Origin: Sphingomonas leidyi | Lineage (GTDB): Bacteria > Pseudomonadota > Alphaproteobacteria > Sphingomonadales > Sphingomonadaceae | Assembly (NCBI RefSeq): GCF_011761945.1 | Contig: NZ_JAASQV010000002.1 | Coordinates: 62,001 to 126,000 of the forward strand | DNA length: 64,000 nt | Direction: 5' to 3' | Shown: piece by piece, positions 36,737 to 45,759 of the stretch | Layout: each line of letters opens with the position of its first letter | Position numbering within the stretch: the first letter of the stretch is position 1 | Position numbers and translations under genes: made by a program | Notes under the pieces: generated by a model | Told to the model about the DNA's origin: nothing | The model's input: the letters and a program-made list of their open reading frames with translations, nothing else | Database searches by the model: none

Positions 36737-36957
36737 ACGCCGCCGACCTCATCGACCAGTTCCTCGCCATCCTGCTGCGCGAAGTCGGCGGCACGCGGCG
36801 GCGGTGGCGGAACGTGATCGGCCCGGTGAAGCGCTACAGCGCCGCGACGCATCCGCATTGCAACTGGTCGATCACCCCCGGCGGCGAGGCCGAGGAGAAT
36901 GCGGCGGTCGAGCGCATCGCCGACCGGCTGCGGGACAGGCATCCGATCATCGATTGA
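36733..36957 (+). CDS. Small hypothetical protein coupled to mutS, 74 residues
   Basis: ATG overlaps the mutS stop (ATGA at 36733-36736). Soluble and basic, with L-I-D-Q-F-L-A-I-L-L-R-E-V-G-G-T-R-R-R-W in the first half and H-C-N-W-S-I-T-P-G-G in the middle; no recognised domain. The overlap and protein-like composition support real translation. It may be a conserved companion of mutS in sphingomonads, which I cannot verify here. Function unknown. Confidence 0.7.
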   Translation: MNAADLIDQFLAILLREVGGTRRRWRNVIGPVKRYSAATHPHCNWSITPGGEAEENAAVERIADRLRDRHPIID

Positions 36958-37008
36958 GCCCATGTCGCCGTCCCGGCGACGCCCGGCCTCGTTCCTCGCT
37001 GGCGATAT

Positions 37009-37911
37009 TCAGGACCGCCCCAGCTTCTCCACCAGGAAATCGACGAAGGCGCGCACGCGTGCCGGGCGGGTGGCGCCGCCGACATAGAGCGCGTGAATGT
37101 CCTCGCGATCGCCGGGGTTGAACGGCTCGAGCAGCGCGACCAGCCGCCCGGCGGCAACATGATCCTCGACATGGAAGCTCCCGACCCGGACGACACCGAC
37201 ACCGGCCAGCGCGAGCTGGACCAGCGTCTCGCCATTATTCGCCTCGATATTGCCGCCGACGGGCAAGGCATAGTCGCGGCCGTCGCGCCGGAACGGCCAG
37301 ACCGGCTCGGCGCGGCGGAAGTTGAAATTGAGGCAGTTATGCGCGTGCAGGTCCTCGGGCAGCGCTGGCGTGCCCATGCGCGCCAGATAGTCGGGCGAGG
37401 CGGCGATGGTGCGGCCGGTCTCGCCAAGCTTGCGGGCCGTGAGCGGACTGTCCGCCAGCGGGCCGAAACGGATCGCGACATCGGCGCGGCCGCCCGCGAC
37501 GTCCTCCAGCGTATCGCTGAGGCTGATGTCGACCAGGATGCCGGGATAGCGCGCGACGAATGCGCCGAGCAGCGGCACCACCGAGAGCCGGCCATGCGCC
37601 AGCGCGGCGCTGACCCGCAGGCGCCCGCGCGGCGCGGCCTGGTCGGCGAGCGCGCCCTCCACTTCGGCGATGTCGGCAAGGATGCGCTGGGCCGCGTGGA
37701 GATAGGCATCGCCCTCGGGCGTCAGCACCAGCCGGCGCGTGGTGCGCGTGATCAGGCGCACGCCCAGCCGGGCCTCGATCCGGCCGAGCGCGCGGCTGAC
37801 CGCGGAAGGCGTGAGGTCGAGCCGGCGCGCGGCGGCGGAGAGGCTGCCCTCGCGCACTGCCGTCACGAAGATTTCCATCTCGCCCGATCGATCCGCCATG
37901 ATGCGTGTCAT
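37009..37911 (-). CDS. LysR-family regulator, divergent from an MFS efflux gene
   Basis: 300 residues with a canonical N-terminal winged helix: G-S-L-S-A-A-A-R-R-L-D-L-T-P-S-A-V-S-R-A and R-L-G-V-R-L-I-T-R-T-T-R-R as separate runs. The effector domain contains the A-D-V-A-I-R-F-G segment. It is the CrgA/DmlR-like branch. The start is ATG 37911 or 37899. It is divergent from the MFS gene at 38011 with a 99-bp gap, the usual layout for a LysR that controls its neighbour. The inducer is unknown. Confidence 0.92.
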   Translation of the reverse strand: MTRIMADRSGEMEIFVTAVREGSLSAAARRLDLTPSAVSRALGRIEARLGVRLITRTTRRLVLTPEGDAYLHAAQRILADIAEVEGALADQAAPRGRLRVSAALAHGRLSVVPLLGAFVARYPGILVDISLSDTLEDVAGGRADVAIRFGPLADSPLTARKLGETGRTIAASPDYLARMGTPALPEDLHAHNCLNFNFRRAEPVWPFRRDGRDYALPVGGNIEANNGETLVQLALAGVGVVRVGSFHVEDHVAAGRLVALLEPFNPGDREDIHALYVGGATRPARVRAFVDFLVEKLGRS

Positions 37912-38010
37912 TCGTGATTCCCAAGCACAGATGTTTCGCCTTTCGACGCTCTACTGGACGCGTGCATGCCGGTCCATTTGCATTGCCGCACAAATCCCGG
38001 AGCCCTATTC

Positions 38011-39177
38011 ATGAGTCCTCGCCTCGCCCTCACTGCGCTCGCCATCGGTGCCTTCGGCATCGGCGTCACCGAATTCACGCCCATGGGGCTGCTTCCCGTG
38101 ATCGCGGGGGATCTCGGCGTCTCGATCCCCGCCGCCGGCCTGCTCGTCAGCGCCTATGCGATCGGCGTGCTGATCGGCGCGCCGCTGATGACGCTGACCA
38201 CCGGGCGGGTGCCGCGCCGCACGCTGCTGATCGCGCTCGCCGGCATCTTCACGCTCGGCAACCTGCTGGCGGCGCTGTCCGACAGCTATGCGATGCTGCT
38301 GGCGGCGCGGATCGTGACTTCGCTCAACCATGGCGCGTTCTTCGGCGTGGGATCGGTGGTGGCTGCCGGCCTGGTCCCGCCCGAGCGCCGGGCCGGGGCG
38401 ATCGCGACGATGTTCATGGGCCTGACGATCGCGACGATCGGCGGCGTGCCGCTCGCCACCTGGGCGGGCGAGGCGTTCGGTTGGCGCGCGGTGTTCGCGG
38501 CGATCGCGGCGATCGGCGTGGTGACGATGGCGGCGTTGCGGCTGTTCGTGCCGGCGCTGCCCGGCCAGGCGGATGCCGATATGGGCGCGGAGCTGCGCGT
38601 GCTGGGCCGCGGACCGGTGCTGTTCGCGCTGGCGCTGACCATGGTTGGATTCAGCGCGATGTTCACCGTCTTCACCTATATCGCGCCGATCCTGCGGGAG
38701 GCGGCCCATGCTTCCACCTTCCAGGTGACGGCGGCACTGGTGCTGTTCGGCATCGGCCTCACCGCGGGCAATTGGCTGGGCGGGCGCTATGCCGATCGCT
38801 CGGTCGAGGCCGCGCTGGTCACGATGACGGCGGCGCTGGCGGTGCTGCTGGTGCTGTTCGCGCTCGGCATGTTCTCGTTGCCGGTGGCGATGCTCCTGCT
38901 GCCGCTCTGGGGGGCGGCGAGCTTCGCGCTGGTGCCGCCGCTGCAGATGCGCGTGATGGACGCCGCGCACGAGGCGCCCAACCTTGCCTCGGCGATGAAT
39001 ATCGGCGCGTTCAACCTGGGCAACGCGATCGGCGCGGCGCTGGGCGGCGAAGTGATCCGCCAGGGGCTGGGCTATCCGGCCGTGTCGCTGGCCGGCGCGG
39101 CGATGGCGCTGGCCGGGCTCGCGATGGTGCTCGCGCCCCGGCTGGCGCGGCGACGGCGGGCAGTGGCGGTCGGCTGA
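38011..39177 (+). CDS. MFS transporter, drug/sugar-efflux (AraJ-like) type
   Basis: 388 residues, 12 helices. The N-terminus has G-V-T-E-F-T-P-M-G-L-L-P-V-I-A, characteristic of AraJ/PbuE-like DHA1 exporters, then G-A-P-L-M-T-L-T-T-G-R-V-P-R-R in the TM2-3 loop and L-N-H-G-A-F-F-G in TM4-5. It probably exports small metabolites or drugs by proton antiport. ATG 38011 has GGAG 9 nt upstream. It is likely controlled by the divergent LysR protein. Confidence 0.9.
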   Translation: MSPRLALTALAIGAFGIGVTEFTPMGLLPVIAGDLGVSIPAAGLLVSAYAIGVLIGAPLMTLTTGRVPRRTLLIALAGIFTLGNLLAALSDSYAMLLAARIVTSLNHGAFFGVGSVVAAGLVPPERRAGAIATMFMGLTIATIGGVPLATWAGEAFGWRAVFAAIAAIGVVTMAALRLFVPALPGQADADMGAELRVLGRGPVLFALALTMVGFSAMFTVFTYIAPILREAAHASTFQVTAALVLFGIGLTAGNWLGGRYADRSVEAALVTMTAALAVLLVLFALGMFSLPVAMLLLPLWGAASFALVPPLQMRVMDAAHEAPNLASAMNIGAFNLGNAIGAALGGEVIRQGLGYPAVSLAGAAMALAGLAMVLAPRLARRRRAVAVG

Positions 39178-39198
39178 GGGGCGCGCTAGGGAAGGCCG

Positions 39199-41262
39199 AT
39201 GACCGACTTTCCCAAGCCGCCCGTCGCCGCCACGCGCCCGCACAGCTTCACGCGCCACGGCGTCACGATCGAGGATCCCTGGGCCTGGCTCAAGGACCCG
39301 GCCTATCCCAATGTCGCCGACAAGGACGTGCTCGCCTATCTCGAGGAAGAGAACGGCTATTTCGAGAAGGTGATGGCGCCGCTCAAGCCGCTCAGCGAGA
39401 CGCTGTTCACCGAGATGCGCGGGCGGATCAAGGAAGACGAATCCACCGTTCCGCAGAAGGACGGCGATTGGCTCTACTGGACCGACTACGAGACCGGCGG
39501 CGAATATCCGCGCTGGTGGCGGCGCCCCGTGGGCGGCGGCGCGGACGTGATGATCCTCGACGAGCCGGCACTGGCCGAGGGCAAGGAATATTTCCGGCTC
39601 GGCGCCTTCTCGGTGAGCCCGGACGGCCGGCTGCTCGCCTATGCCGTCGACGACAACGGCTCGGAGCGGTTCGAAGTCCGGGTGAAGAATCTCGAGACCG
39701 GCGAATTGCTGCCGGACACGATCCCCGGCATGCTCTCCGAAATCGTCTGGACCGCGGACTCCCGGGGCTTCCTCTACGGCCTCGCCAACGAGAACTGGCG
39801 GACCGACAATGCCCGCTGGCACAGGCTCGGCGAGCCCGTGGCGCAGGACGTCGAGCTCTTCAAGGAAGCCGATGAGGGCTACCGCGTGGCGGTGGGCGAG
39901 ACTCAGTCGCGCAACTATCTGCTCGTCTCGACCGGCGACCATGTGACCAGCGAAGTCTATCTCCTCTCGCCCGAGGATCCTTCCCGGCCGATGGTCTGCG
40001 TCAGCCCCCGCAAGCCGGGCCGCGAATATGACGTGGACGAGCATGACGGCACGCTGTTCATCCACACCAACGACGTCGATCCGCAGTTCCGGCTGGTGAC
40101 CGCGCCGGTGGCGGCGCCCGGCGAATGGACCGAGCGCATCGGCCCGTCGGCGCATTTCTACATGACCGGCGTGACCTGCTTCGCCGACTATTTCATCGTC
40201 GAGGGGCGCGAGGACGGGCTCGATCAGATCGAACTCCACCGCTACGACGCCGCCATCGCCCCGGTACGGCTGAAATTCCCCGAGGCCAGCTATGTCGCCG
40301 GGCTGGGCGACAATCCCGAATATGCGATGGACAAGCTGCGCATCGGCTATGAGTCGATGGTCACGCCGGGCACGGTCTATGACTATAGCGTCGCCACGGG
40401 CACGCTCGAGACGCTGAAGGTGCAGGAGATCCCGTCGGGCTATGACGGATCGAAATACCGCACCGAGCGGCTGAAGATCGCCGCCCGCGACGGCACCGAG
40501 GTGCCGGTGTCCATCGTCTATCCCAAGGACTTCCCCAGGGACGGCACGGGCAAGCTCTATCTCTATGCCTATGGCGCCTATGGCTATGCGATCCCGCCCG
40601 GCTTCTCGACCAGCCGCATCTCGTTCCTCGATCGCGATGTCGCCTTCGCCATCGCCCATATCCGCGGCGGCGACGATCTCGGCCAGCAATGGTATCTCGA
40701 CGGCAAGCTCGAGAAGCGCACCAACAGCTTCAACGATTTCGTCGATGTGGCTAGGGGGCTGATCGACCGGGGCTTCACCCATGCCGGCGGCATCGCCATC
40801 GCGGGCCGCTCCGCGGGCGGCGAGCTGATGGGCGCGGTGATCAATTCCGATCCCGACCTGTGGGCAGTGGTCGTCGCCGACGTGCCCTTTGTCGACGTGC
40901 TCAACACCATGCTCGACGAGAGCCTGCCGCTTACCCCGGGCGAATGGCCCGAATGGGGCAATCCGGTGACGGATCCGGCGGCGTTCGCGCTGATCCGCTC
41001 CTATTCGCCCTATGACAATGTGACTGCCCAGGCCTATCCGCCGCTGTTCATCTCGGGCGGGCTCAACGATCCGCGCGTCACCTATTGGGAGCCCGCCAAA
41101 TGGGCCGCGAAGCTGCGGGCGACGCGGACCGACGACCAGGTGCTGGTGCTCAAGACCAACATGGGCGCCGGCCATGGCGGCAAATCCGGCCGGTGGGAAA
41201 GTCTGCAGGAAGCTGCCGACGAGATGGCGTTCGTGCTGTGGAAGCTCGGGACCACAGCCTGA
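39199..41262 (+). CDS. ptrB: Oligopeptidase B (S9A serine peptidase)
   Basis: 687 residues: an N-terminal seven-bladed propeller (about 75-400) that limits substrate size, and a C-terminal alpha/beta hydrolase. The triad is S538 (G-R-S-A-G-G), D624 (L-N-D-P-R-V) and H659 (G-A-G-H-G-G), almost the spacing of the E. coli enzyme. It cleaves short peptides after Lys or Arg in the cytoplasm. No signal peptide. It starts 21 bp after the MFS gene and may share its transcript. Confidence 0.95.
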   Translation: MTDFPKPPVAATRPHSFTRHGVTIEDPWAWLKDPAYPNVADKDVLAYLEEENGYFEKVMAPLKPLSETLFTEMRGRIKEDESTVPQKDGDWLYWTDYETGGEYPRWWRRPVGGGADVMILDEPALAEGKEYFRLGAFSVSPDGRLLAYAVDDNGSERFEVRVKNLETGELLPDTIPGMLSEIVWTADSRGFLYGLANENWRTDNARWHRLGEPVAQDVELFKEADEGYRVAVGETQSRNYLLVSTGDHVTSEVYLLSPEDPSRPMVCVSPRKPGREYDVDEHDGTLFIHTNDVDPQFRLVTAPVAAPGEWTERIGPSAHFYMTGVTCFADYFIVEGREDGLDQIELHRYDAAIAPVRLKFPEASYVAGLGDNPEYAMDKLRIGYESMVTPGTVYDYSVATGTLETLKVQEIPSGYDGSKYRTERLKIAARDGTEVPVSIVYPKDFPRDGTGKLYLYAYGAYGYAIPPGFSTSRISFLDRDVAFAIAHIRGGDDLGQQWYLDGKLEKRTNSFNDFVDVARGLIDRGFTHAGGIAIAGRSAGGELMGAVINSDPDLWAVVVADVPFVDVLNTMLDESLPLTPGEWPEWGNPVTDPAAFALIRSYSPYDNVTAQAYPPLFISGGLNDPRVTYWEPAKWAAKLRATRTDDQVLVLKTNMGAGHGGKSGRWESLQEAADEMAFVLWKLGTTA

Positions 41263-41273
41263 GTCCCGCCCGA

Positions 41274-41513
41274 CTATCCCACCGGCCGCACCGCGAGGCG
41301 GGTCTCGCGGTGGCATTGGTGGCAGAAGGCGAAATCGAACGTCTCGCTGAGCGCCCAGGCCTGGGAACTGACGTCCCATTCTGCCCAGGCGTCGCGCGTA
41401 ACGGCAACACCGCCGCAACGTTCGCACGCATACTCGACCCGAGGAGCTTCGCCTTCTGCCACGCCCGGCAGCATAGGGGATCTCCGATCCGTTTCGGCGG
41501 TAACCATCTCCAT
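41274..41513 (-). CDS. Small putative zinc-ribbon protein, 79 residues
   Basis: C30-x-x-C33 and C64-x-x-C67 form a four-cysteine site typical of a zinc ribbon. The stretch between them contains W-A-E-W-D-V-S-S-Q-A-W, a common pattern in small conserved proteins of unknown function. No signal peptide. ATG 41513 is the first sensible start; a longer frame upstream overlaps the cytochrome gene. It is convergent with ptrB, 11 bp apart, and divergent from the cytochrome. Confidence 0.7.
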   Translation of the reverse strand: MEMVTAETDRRSPMLPGVAEGEAPRVEYACERCGGVAVTRDAWAEWDVSSQAWALSETFDFAFCHQCHRETRLAVRPVG

Positions 41514-41592
41514 AATGGACAAGGTTGCGCGGCCGTTGCGGATCGGAGGAAGGAGGCCTAGCCTCGCCTTCTCCGACCAAGGGAGCGAATCC

Positions 41593-42069
41593 ATGCGCAC
41601 TTCCATGCTCGCACTCGGCGCCGCGGCGGCGTTGTTCACCGGCCTCGCGGCCACCGCCCCGACCAGCCGCGCCGTCGCCGCCGATCCGGCCGCGGACGTG
41701 ATCGCCGGCCGCAAGGCCGCCTTCCTGCTGTCCGGCGCGCTGTTCGGCCAGATCAAGGCGGGCATCGATCGTGGCGATGATCCCAAGGCACTGGGCTTCG
41801 CCGCCCGCGCGCTGGCCGGCTGGGCCCGGGCGATCCCCGGCATGTTCCCCGCCGGCAGCGGCGCGGCGCCGTCCGAGGCGCAGCCCGCCGTGTGGAGCGA
41901 CCGCGCCGGCTTCGAGGCACGCGCCGCCGACTATGCCGCAGCGGCGGCCAAGCTCGCCGAGCTCGCCAAGGCCGGCGACAAGGCCGGCTTCGCCGCGCAG
42001 TTCGGCGAAGTGGGCAAGGCCTGCAAGGCGTGCCACGATGCCTATCGCAAGCCCGACGACCATCATTGA
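41593..42069 (+). CDS. Class II cytochrome c (cytochrome c' type)
   Basis: 158 residues with a signal peptide (ending S-R-A-V-A-A-D), so periplasmic. C144-K-A-C147-H148 close to the C-terminus attaches the heme, the signature of the four-helix-bundle class II cytochromes. The mature region begins A-A-D-V-I-A-G-R-K-A-A-F. It may carry electrons or bind NO/CO. ATG 41593 has AAGGGAG before it. The protein ends D-D-H-H. No partner oxidoreductase is adjacent. Confidence 0.88.
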   Translation: MRTSMLALGAAAALFTGLAATAPTSRAVAADPAADVIAGRKAAFLLSGALFGQIKAGIDRGDDPKALGFAARALAGWARAIPGMFPAGSGAAPSEAQPAVWSDRAGFEARAADYAAAAAKLAELAKAGDKAGFAAQFGEVGKACKACHDAYRKPDDHH

Positions 42070-42205
42070 GCAAGCCCGCCCGGGCGCCCGGTTCCGGTTC
42101 AGCGCAACGAAAGCGCGGCTTCGCGATTTTCGACTCCGGTGTTAACCCTAATTGCCTGTGCACCATCCGCCAGGGCAAGGTTGTATGGTTCGGGGAGTAT
42201 TGCCG

Positions 42206-43165
42206 ATGCACGACTGCATGAAACGCCGCCTGCTCTACGCTTCCAGCCAGGCCTATCAGCCGGCCATGCACGTCCATGGCCGCAATGTCGGCTGGATCGA
42301 GGCGCCCTTCGTCGTGCGCCGCGAGAGCGCGCTCGGCCAGCGCCAGATCGACCAGGCGCTGGTCGGCCGCACCTCCCAGGGCGTGGTGGTGGCGTTCCGC
42401 GGCTCGCTCCCGCCCTTTTTCGGCAGCGCGCATGACGGCTGGGACGTGGTGCTCGACTGGCTGAACGACGCCTTCTCGCTGTGCGTCGAGGATTCGCATT
42501 ATGGCGGCGGCGTGCATTTCGGCTTTGCCGAATCGACGCGCCGGCTGTGGAACGACTTGGGCTCGGGCCCCGGCGTGCGCACCGCGATCCAGGCAATGCT
42601 CGACCAGAGCCTGCTCGACCGCAAGGCACGGCGGCATCTGTTCGTCACCGGCCATAGCAAGGGCGGCGCGCTCGCCAATCTGGCGGCGATGCGATCGGCC
42701 CAGGTGAAGGAATGGGCGGACCTGCCGGTGAGCGTCGCCACCATCGCCGCGGCGCGCGCCGGCAATGCCGATTTCGCCGCCAGCTATGACCGTACCCGCA
42801 TCGCCTGCCTGCGCTACGAGATGCCGGGCGACGTGGTGCCGCATCTGCCGCTGAGCCCCGCCACGCCGGCCTGGGCGCGGGCGATCGCGCGCGGCGTGTT
42901 CCCCCGGCTCGCGACCGCCGATTATCGGCCGGTGGGGCTGCTCGTCGCGCCGCCGCCTGCGCCCAAGGCGGGCCACCAGGCCTGGGCCGGCTCGCGCCGC
43001 CCGGTGCGCAGGCTGCTCGACCGGCGCGGCGCGGGGCTCGAGGCGCTGACCCCGGCGATCCTGACTGCGCATGCCATCTGCCCGGGCAGCGGCTATGACC
43101 GGCTGATCTGCGACGGCGAAGCGGTGTGCGATCACGGCCAGGAGCCGAAGCGCAAGCGGGCCTGA
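42206..43165 (+). CDS. Lipase (class 3)-like alpha/beta hydrolase
   Basis: 319 residues with the nucleophile elbow G-H-S151-K-G-G-A-L-A-N typical of fungal-type class 3 lipases and phospholipases. The preceding strand G-V-V-V-A-F-R-G-S supplies the oxyanion segment, and a likely catalytic Asp lies in P-G-D-V-V-P-H. No signal peptide, so it is probably cytoplasmic or membrane-peripheral. GGGAG lies 9 nt before ATG 42206. Substrate unknown. Confidence 0.82.
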   Translation: MHDCMKRRLLYASSQAYQPAMHVHGRNVGWIEAPFVVRRESALGQRQIDQALVGRTSQGVVVAFRGSLPPFFGSAHDGWDVVLDWLNDAFSLCVEDSHYGGGVHFGFAESTRRLWNDLGSGPGVRTAIQAMLDQSLLDRKARRHLFVTGHSKGGALANLAAMRSAQVKEWADLPVSVATIAAARAGNADFAASYDRTRIACLRYEMPGDVVPHLPLSPATPAWARAIARGVFPRLATADYRPVGLLVAPPPAPKAGHQAWAGSRRPVRRLLDRRGAGLEALTPAILTAHAICPGSGYDRLICDGEAVCDHGQEPKRKRA

Positions 43166-43253
43166 GCGCGCGGGTTCGGCCGCTACGAGTCCGTTTCCGC
43201 ACAAGGGCTTCCGAGCCCCGGATCGAGTCCGGCATCGGCATGACGAAGCAAGC

Positions 43254-43285
43254 GGCGGCGCGCGCTCCCGGGGAGCCGCGCCGCC
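43254..43285. terminator. Hairpin downstream of outer-membrane protein gene
   Basis: GGCGGCGCG (43254-43262) pairs with CGCGCCGCC (43277-43285), with a further CTCCC/GGGAG pairing inside. It lies 12 bp beyond the barrel gene's stop and between two convergent genes. No long T-run. Confidence 0.5.
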
Positions 43286-43297
43286 GTTGCCGTGCCG

Positions 43298-43930
43298 TCA
43301 GAAGTGCGCGATCAGGCCGGCCATCGGGCGGAAGCTCTTCGCGTTGTTGAACGTGTTGATCTCCATGCGCAGGCGCACGCCGCTATTGCCGGTGACGCCG
43401 CCCAGGCCGATGTCCCTGGGCCCGACCTCGACGCCGGCGCCATAGGTCATCGCGTGATAGTCGCGGCTGTCGTTGCCGAGCGCGTCGAAATTGACCCATT
43501 GATAGCCGACCTTGCCATAGATCATGCCGCTCTCGCCCGCGCGCAGGCCGAAGCGGCCGGCGGCGCCATATTCCCAGTCGATATCGCCCTTGATGCCCTT
43601 GGCGACATTGCCCTCGGCACCGACAAAGACCGGCCCGAGCGGAATGTTGATGCCGGCGACGCCCTGGACCAGGGCACCGTCATAGGCCTTGCCGCTCGCG
43701 GGAATCGGGATGCCGGCGTTGGACTGGCGATCGAACCGCTCATAGCCGCCCAGGATGCCGATATAAGGCTCGATCCCGAAGGCGCGGGTGCCGTCGGGTG
43801 CGGTCCTGGCCGGCATGGCGGTGGTGGCCGCCTCGGCGGGAGCGCTGTCGGTGCCGGCATCCTGCGCCTGGGCGGCGGGGACGACGAAGGGCAGCGCGGC
43901 GAACGCCGCGGCGGCAAGGAGTTTACGCAT
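43298..43930 (-). CDS. Outer-membrane beta-barrel protein (opacity/OmpX-like)
   Basis: 210 residues with signal ending A-A-Q-A-Q. Alternating hydrophobic strands follow (Y-I-G-I-L-G-G-Y-E-R-F, V-F-V-G-A-E-G-N-V, M-I-Y-G-K-V-G-Y-Q-W) and the sequence ends in H-F, the C-terminal aromatic expected by the BAM machinery. An 8-stranded barrel is likely. Function (adhesion, stability) unknown. ATG 43930. It is monocistronic, followed by a hairpin. Confidence 0.82.
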   Translation of the reverse strand: MRKLLAAAAFAALPFVVPAAQAQDAGTDSAPAEAATTAMPARTAPDGTRAFGIEPYIGILGGYERFDRQSNAGIPIPASGKAYDGALVQGVAGINIPLGPVFVGAEGNVAKGIKGDIDWEYGAAGRFGLRAGESGMIYGKVGYQWVNFDALGNDSRDYHAMTYGAGVEVGPRDIGLGGVTGNSGVRLRMEINTFNNAKSFRPMAGLIAHF

Positions 43931-44128
43931 GTCGGGGGAACCTCGTGGCTATTTCAAACACTCGCCCCGCCGAAGGCGACCCAGATACGCGGGCGCTGGC
44001 GGCGGGGCATGGGGTCAATGCACGAGGAGTCCGCCGGGTTGCATTGCAGCATGGAATTGCGGCGGGGGTGTTGCCTTGGGGACACGGTTGGGGCTTCGGC
44101 AGGAGTGCGAAGCTGGTATTTTCCTGAC

Positions 44129-44305
44129 ATGACCCGCGAACGCTCCCTGTTCGACGAACGTGACCCTGCTGCCGAAGCGGCAGCGGATGCGCGTGCCGAG
44201 GCCGATGTGGGGGCGGGCCGGCTGGTGGGGCATGATGCCGTGAAGCGCTGGATCGCTTCCTGGGGAACCGAAGCACCGCTGCCCCGTCCCAAAACCGGCG
44301 AATAG
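44129..44305 (+). CDS. ParD-like antitoxin
   Basis: 58-residue acidic protein with A-D-A-R-A-E-A-D-V-G-A-G-R-L-V-G-H and K-R-W-I-A-S-W-G-T, the typical C-terminal half of short ribbon-helix-helix type stability determinants that partner ParE/RelE toxins. The stop is followed after 1 bp by the toxin TTG start. It would neutralise ParE and repress the pair. The N-terminal DNA-binding part is very short. Confidence 0.75.
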   Translation: MTRERSLFDERDPAAEAAADARAEADVGAGRLVGHDAVKRWIASWGTEAPLPRPKTGE

Positions 44306-44306
44306 C

Positions 44307-44584
44307 TTGCGCAAGATCGTCTGGACCGAGGAGGCGATCAGCCATCTCGAAGCCATTCTTGCCTATGTCTCCGCATTCAATCCCGGCGCGCCATCGCGGC
44401 TGGGCGAACGTCTGATCGCGGTGGCGGACAGCTTGGCGGCGTTCTCCGAGCGTGGTCGCGATGCAGGCGAAGGCCGGCGGGAAATGACCAGCGTCTGGCC
44501 CTATATCCTGCGATATCGGGTGGAGAGCGACACGGTCATCATCCTACGCATCCGGCGGGGGCGCGGGATGAGGTGGAGGAATAG
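44307..44584 (+). CDS. ParE/RelE-family toxin with C-terminal frameshift
   Basis: TTG start 1 bp after the antitoxin. Residues 1-83 are a normal ParE: I-V-W-T-E-E-A-I-S-H-L-E, then Y-V-S-A-F-N-P, and V-W-P-Y-I-L-R-Y-R-V with I-I-L-R-I-R. After this a run of five G (44557-44561) throws the frame; with six G it would read R-R-G-A-R-D-E-V-E-E and stop at TAG 44582, giving the usual 92 residues. In the frame as given the ORF runs on to 44936 with Arg-rich nonsense over the nrdB 3' end. It is either a true inactivating deletion or a base-calling error. Confidence 0.8.
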
Positions 44585-44616
44585 GAGGAGATTGGCTACC
44601 GGGTTGTTCCAAGCGT

Positions 44617-44645
44617 GTGTGGGCGGCCATTTCGACCACCCACAC
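44617..44645. terminator. Hairpin between parE and nrdB
   Basis: GTGTGGG (44617-44623) pairs with CCCACAC (44639-44645), and the stem extends inward with one mismatch. It lies between the convergent toxin and nrdB ends; it may serve both. No T-tract. Confidence 0.4.
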
Positions 44646-44695
44646 TTCACGCGGCCCCAACCTGGATCATGCAGGCCTTGGTCGCCTTGGGGCAA

Positions 44696-45754
44696 TCACT
44701 CCGCCGCAATCCCCGCCTTGGAGAACATGTCCGGCCCGCCGTCCCCGCCATCCTCGTTGGCGACCGGCGTGATCTTGGCCTTCTGGCGCTTGTCGAACGA
44801 ATCCCACACTTCGTTCCATGCACCCCGGGTCGCCGCCTTCGAATATTCCGTCGCGCGGGTCTCGAAGAAATTGGCGTGCTCCACGCCGTTCAGCAGCGGG
44901 GCGAGCCAGGGCAGCGGGTGCTCCTCGACCATGTAGATCGGCTTGAGGCCGAGCTGGCCCAGGCGCCAGTCCGCGATGTAGCGGACATATTTCTTGATCT
45001 CCTTGGGCGTCATCCCGTTCACCGGGCCCATCTCGAACACCAGGTCGATGAACGCGTCCTCGATGCGCACCGTCTTCTGGCACATGTCGAGAATGTCGTC
45101 GCGCACCGACGGGTTCAGGCAGTTGCGCTCCTTGCAGAAGGCGTGGAACAGCTTGATGATGCCCTCGCAGTGCAGGCTCTCGTCGCGCACCGACCAGGAC
45201 ACGATCTGGCCCATGCCCTTCATCTTGTTGAAGCGCGGGAAGTTCATCAGCATCGCGAACGAAGCGAAGAGCTGCAGCCCCTCGGTGAAGCCGCCGAACA
45301 TGGCCAGCGTCTTGGCGATGTCCTCATCGGTATCGACGCCGAAGGTGCTCAGATAGTCGTGCTTGTCCTTCATCTCCTTATACTGGAGGAAGGCGGCATA
45401 TTCGGTCTCGGGCATGCCGATCGTATCGAGCAGGTGCGAATAGGCGGCGATGTGGACCGTCTCCATGTTGCTGAACGCCGTCAGCATCATCTTGATCTCG
45501 GTCGGCTTGAACACGCGGCCATATTTCTCGTGGTAGCAATCCTGCACTTCCACGTCCGCCTGGGTGAAGAAGCGGAAGATCTGGGTAAGCAGGTTGCGCT
45601 CGTGATCGGTGAGCTTCTGGGCCCAGTCGCGGCAATCCTCGCCCAGCGGCACTTCCTCCGGCAGCCAGTGGATCTGCTGCTGGCGCTTCCAGAACTCGAA
45701 CGCCCAGGGATATTCGAAGGGCTTGTAGGTCTTGCGGGCTTCGAGAAGCGGCAT
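44696..45754 (-). CDS. nrdB: Ribonucleotide reductase class Ia, small (radical) subunit
   Basis: 352 residues. The di-iron ligands can be placed as D67, E98, H101, E158, E192 and H195, with the radical tyrosine at Y105 (E-T-V-H-I-A-A-Y). With NrdA it makes deoxyribonucleotides; nrdA is not in the window. The C-terminus D-M-F-S-K-A-G-I-A-A-E contains the peptide used to dock to the large subunit. It starts 5 bp after a run of small membrane protein genes on the same strand, an unusual setting. Confidence 0.95.
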   Translation of the reverse strand: MPLLEARKTYKPFEYPWAFEFWKRQQQIHWLPEEVPLGEDCRDWAQKLTDHERNLLTQIFRFFTQADVEVQDCYHEKYGRVFKPTEIKMMLTAFSNMETVHIAAYSHLLDTIGMPETEYAAFLQYKEMKDKHDYLSTFGVDTDEDIAKTLAMFGGFTEGLQLFASFAMLMNFPRFNKMKGMGQIVSWSVRDESLHCEGIIKLFHAFCKERNCLNPSVRDDILDMCQKTVRIEDAFIDLVFEMGPVNGMTPKEIKKYVRYIADWRLGQLGLKPIYMVEEHPLPWLAPLLNGVEHANFFETRATEYSKAATRGAWNEVWDSFDKRQKAKITPVANEDGGDGGPDMFSKAGIAAE

Positions 45755-45759
45755 TGGGG

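Noticed and set aside
38005-42066. Open minus-strand frame of over 1300 codons
   Set aside because: It lies opposite an MFS gene, oligopeptidase B and the cytochrome gene; composition is His/Arg/Gly-rich without any domain, as expected for the antisense of GC-rich genes.
44585-44936. Extended C-terminus of ParE in the frame as given
   Set aside because: It is Arg-rich and runs over the nrdB 3' end; the one-base shift in a G run explains it better.
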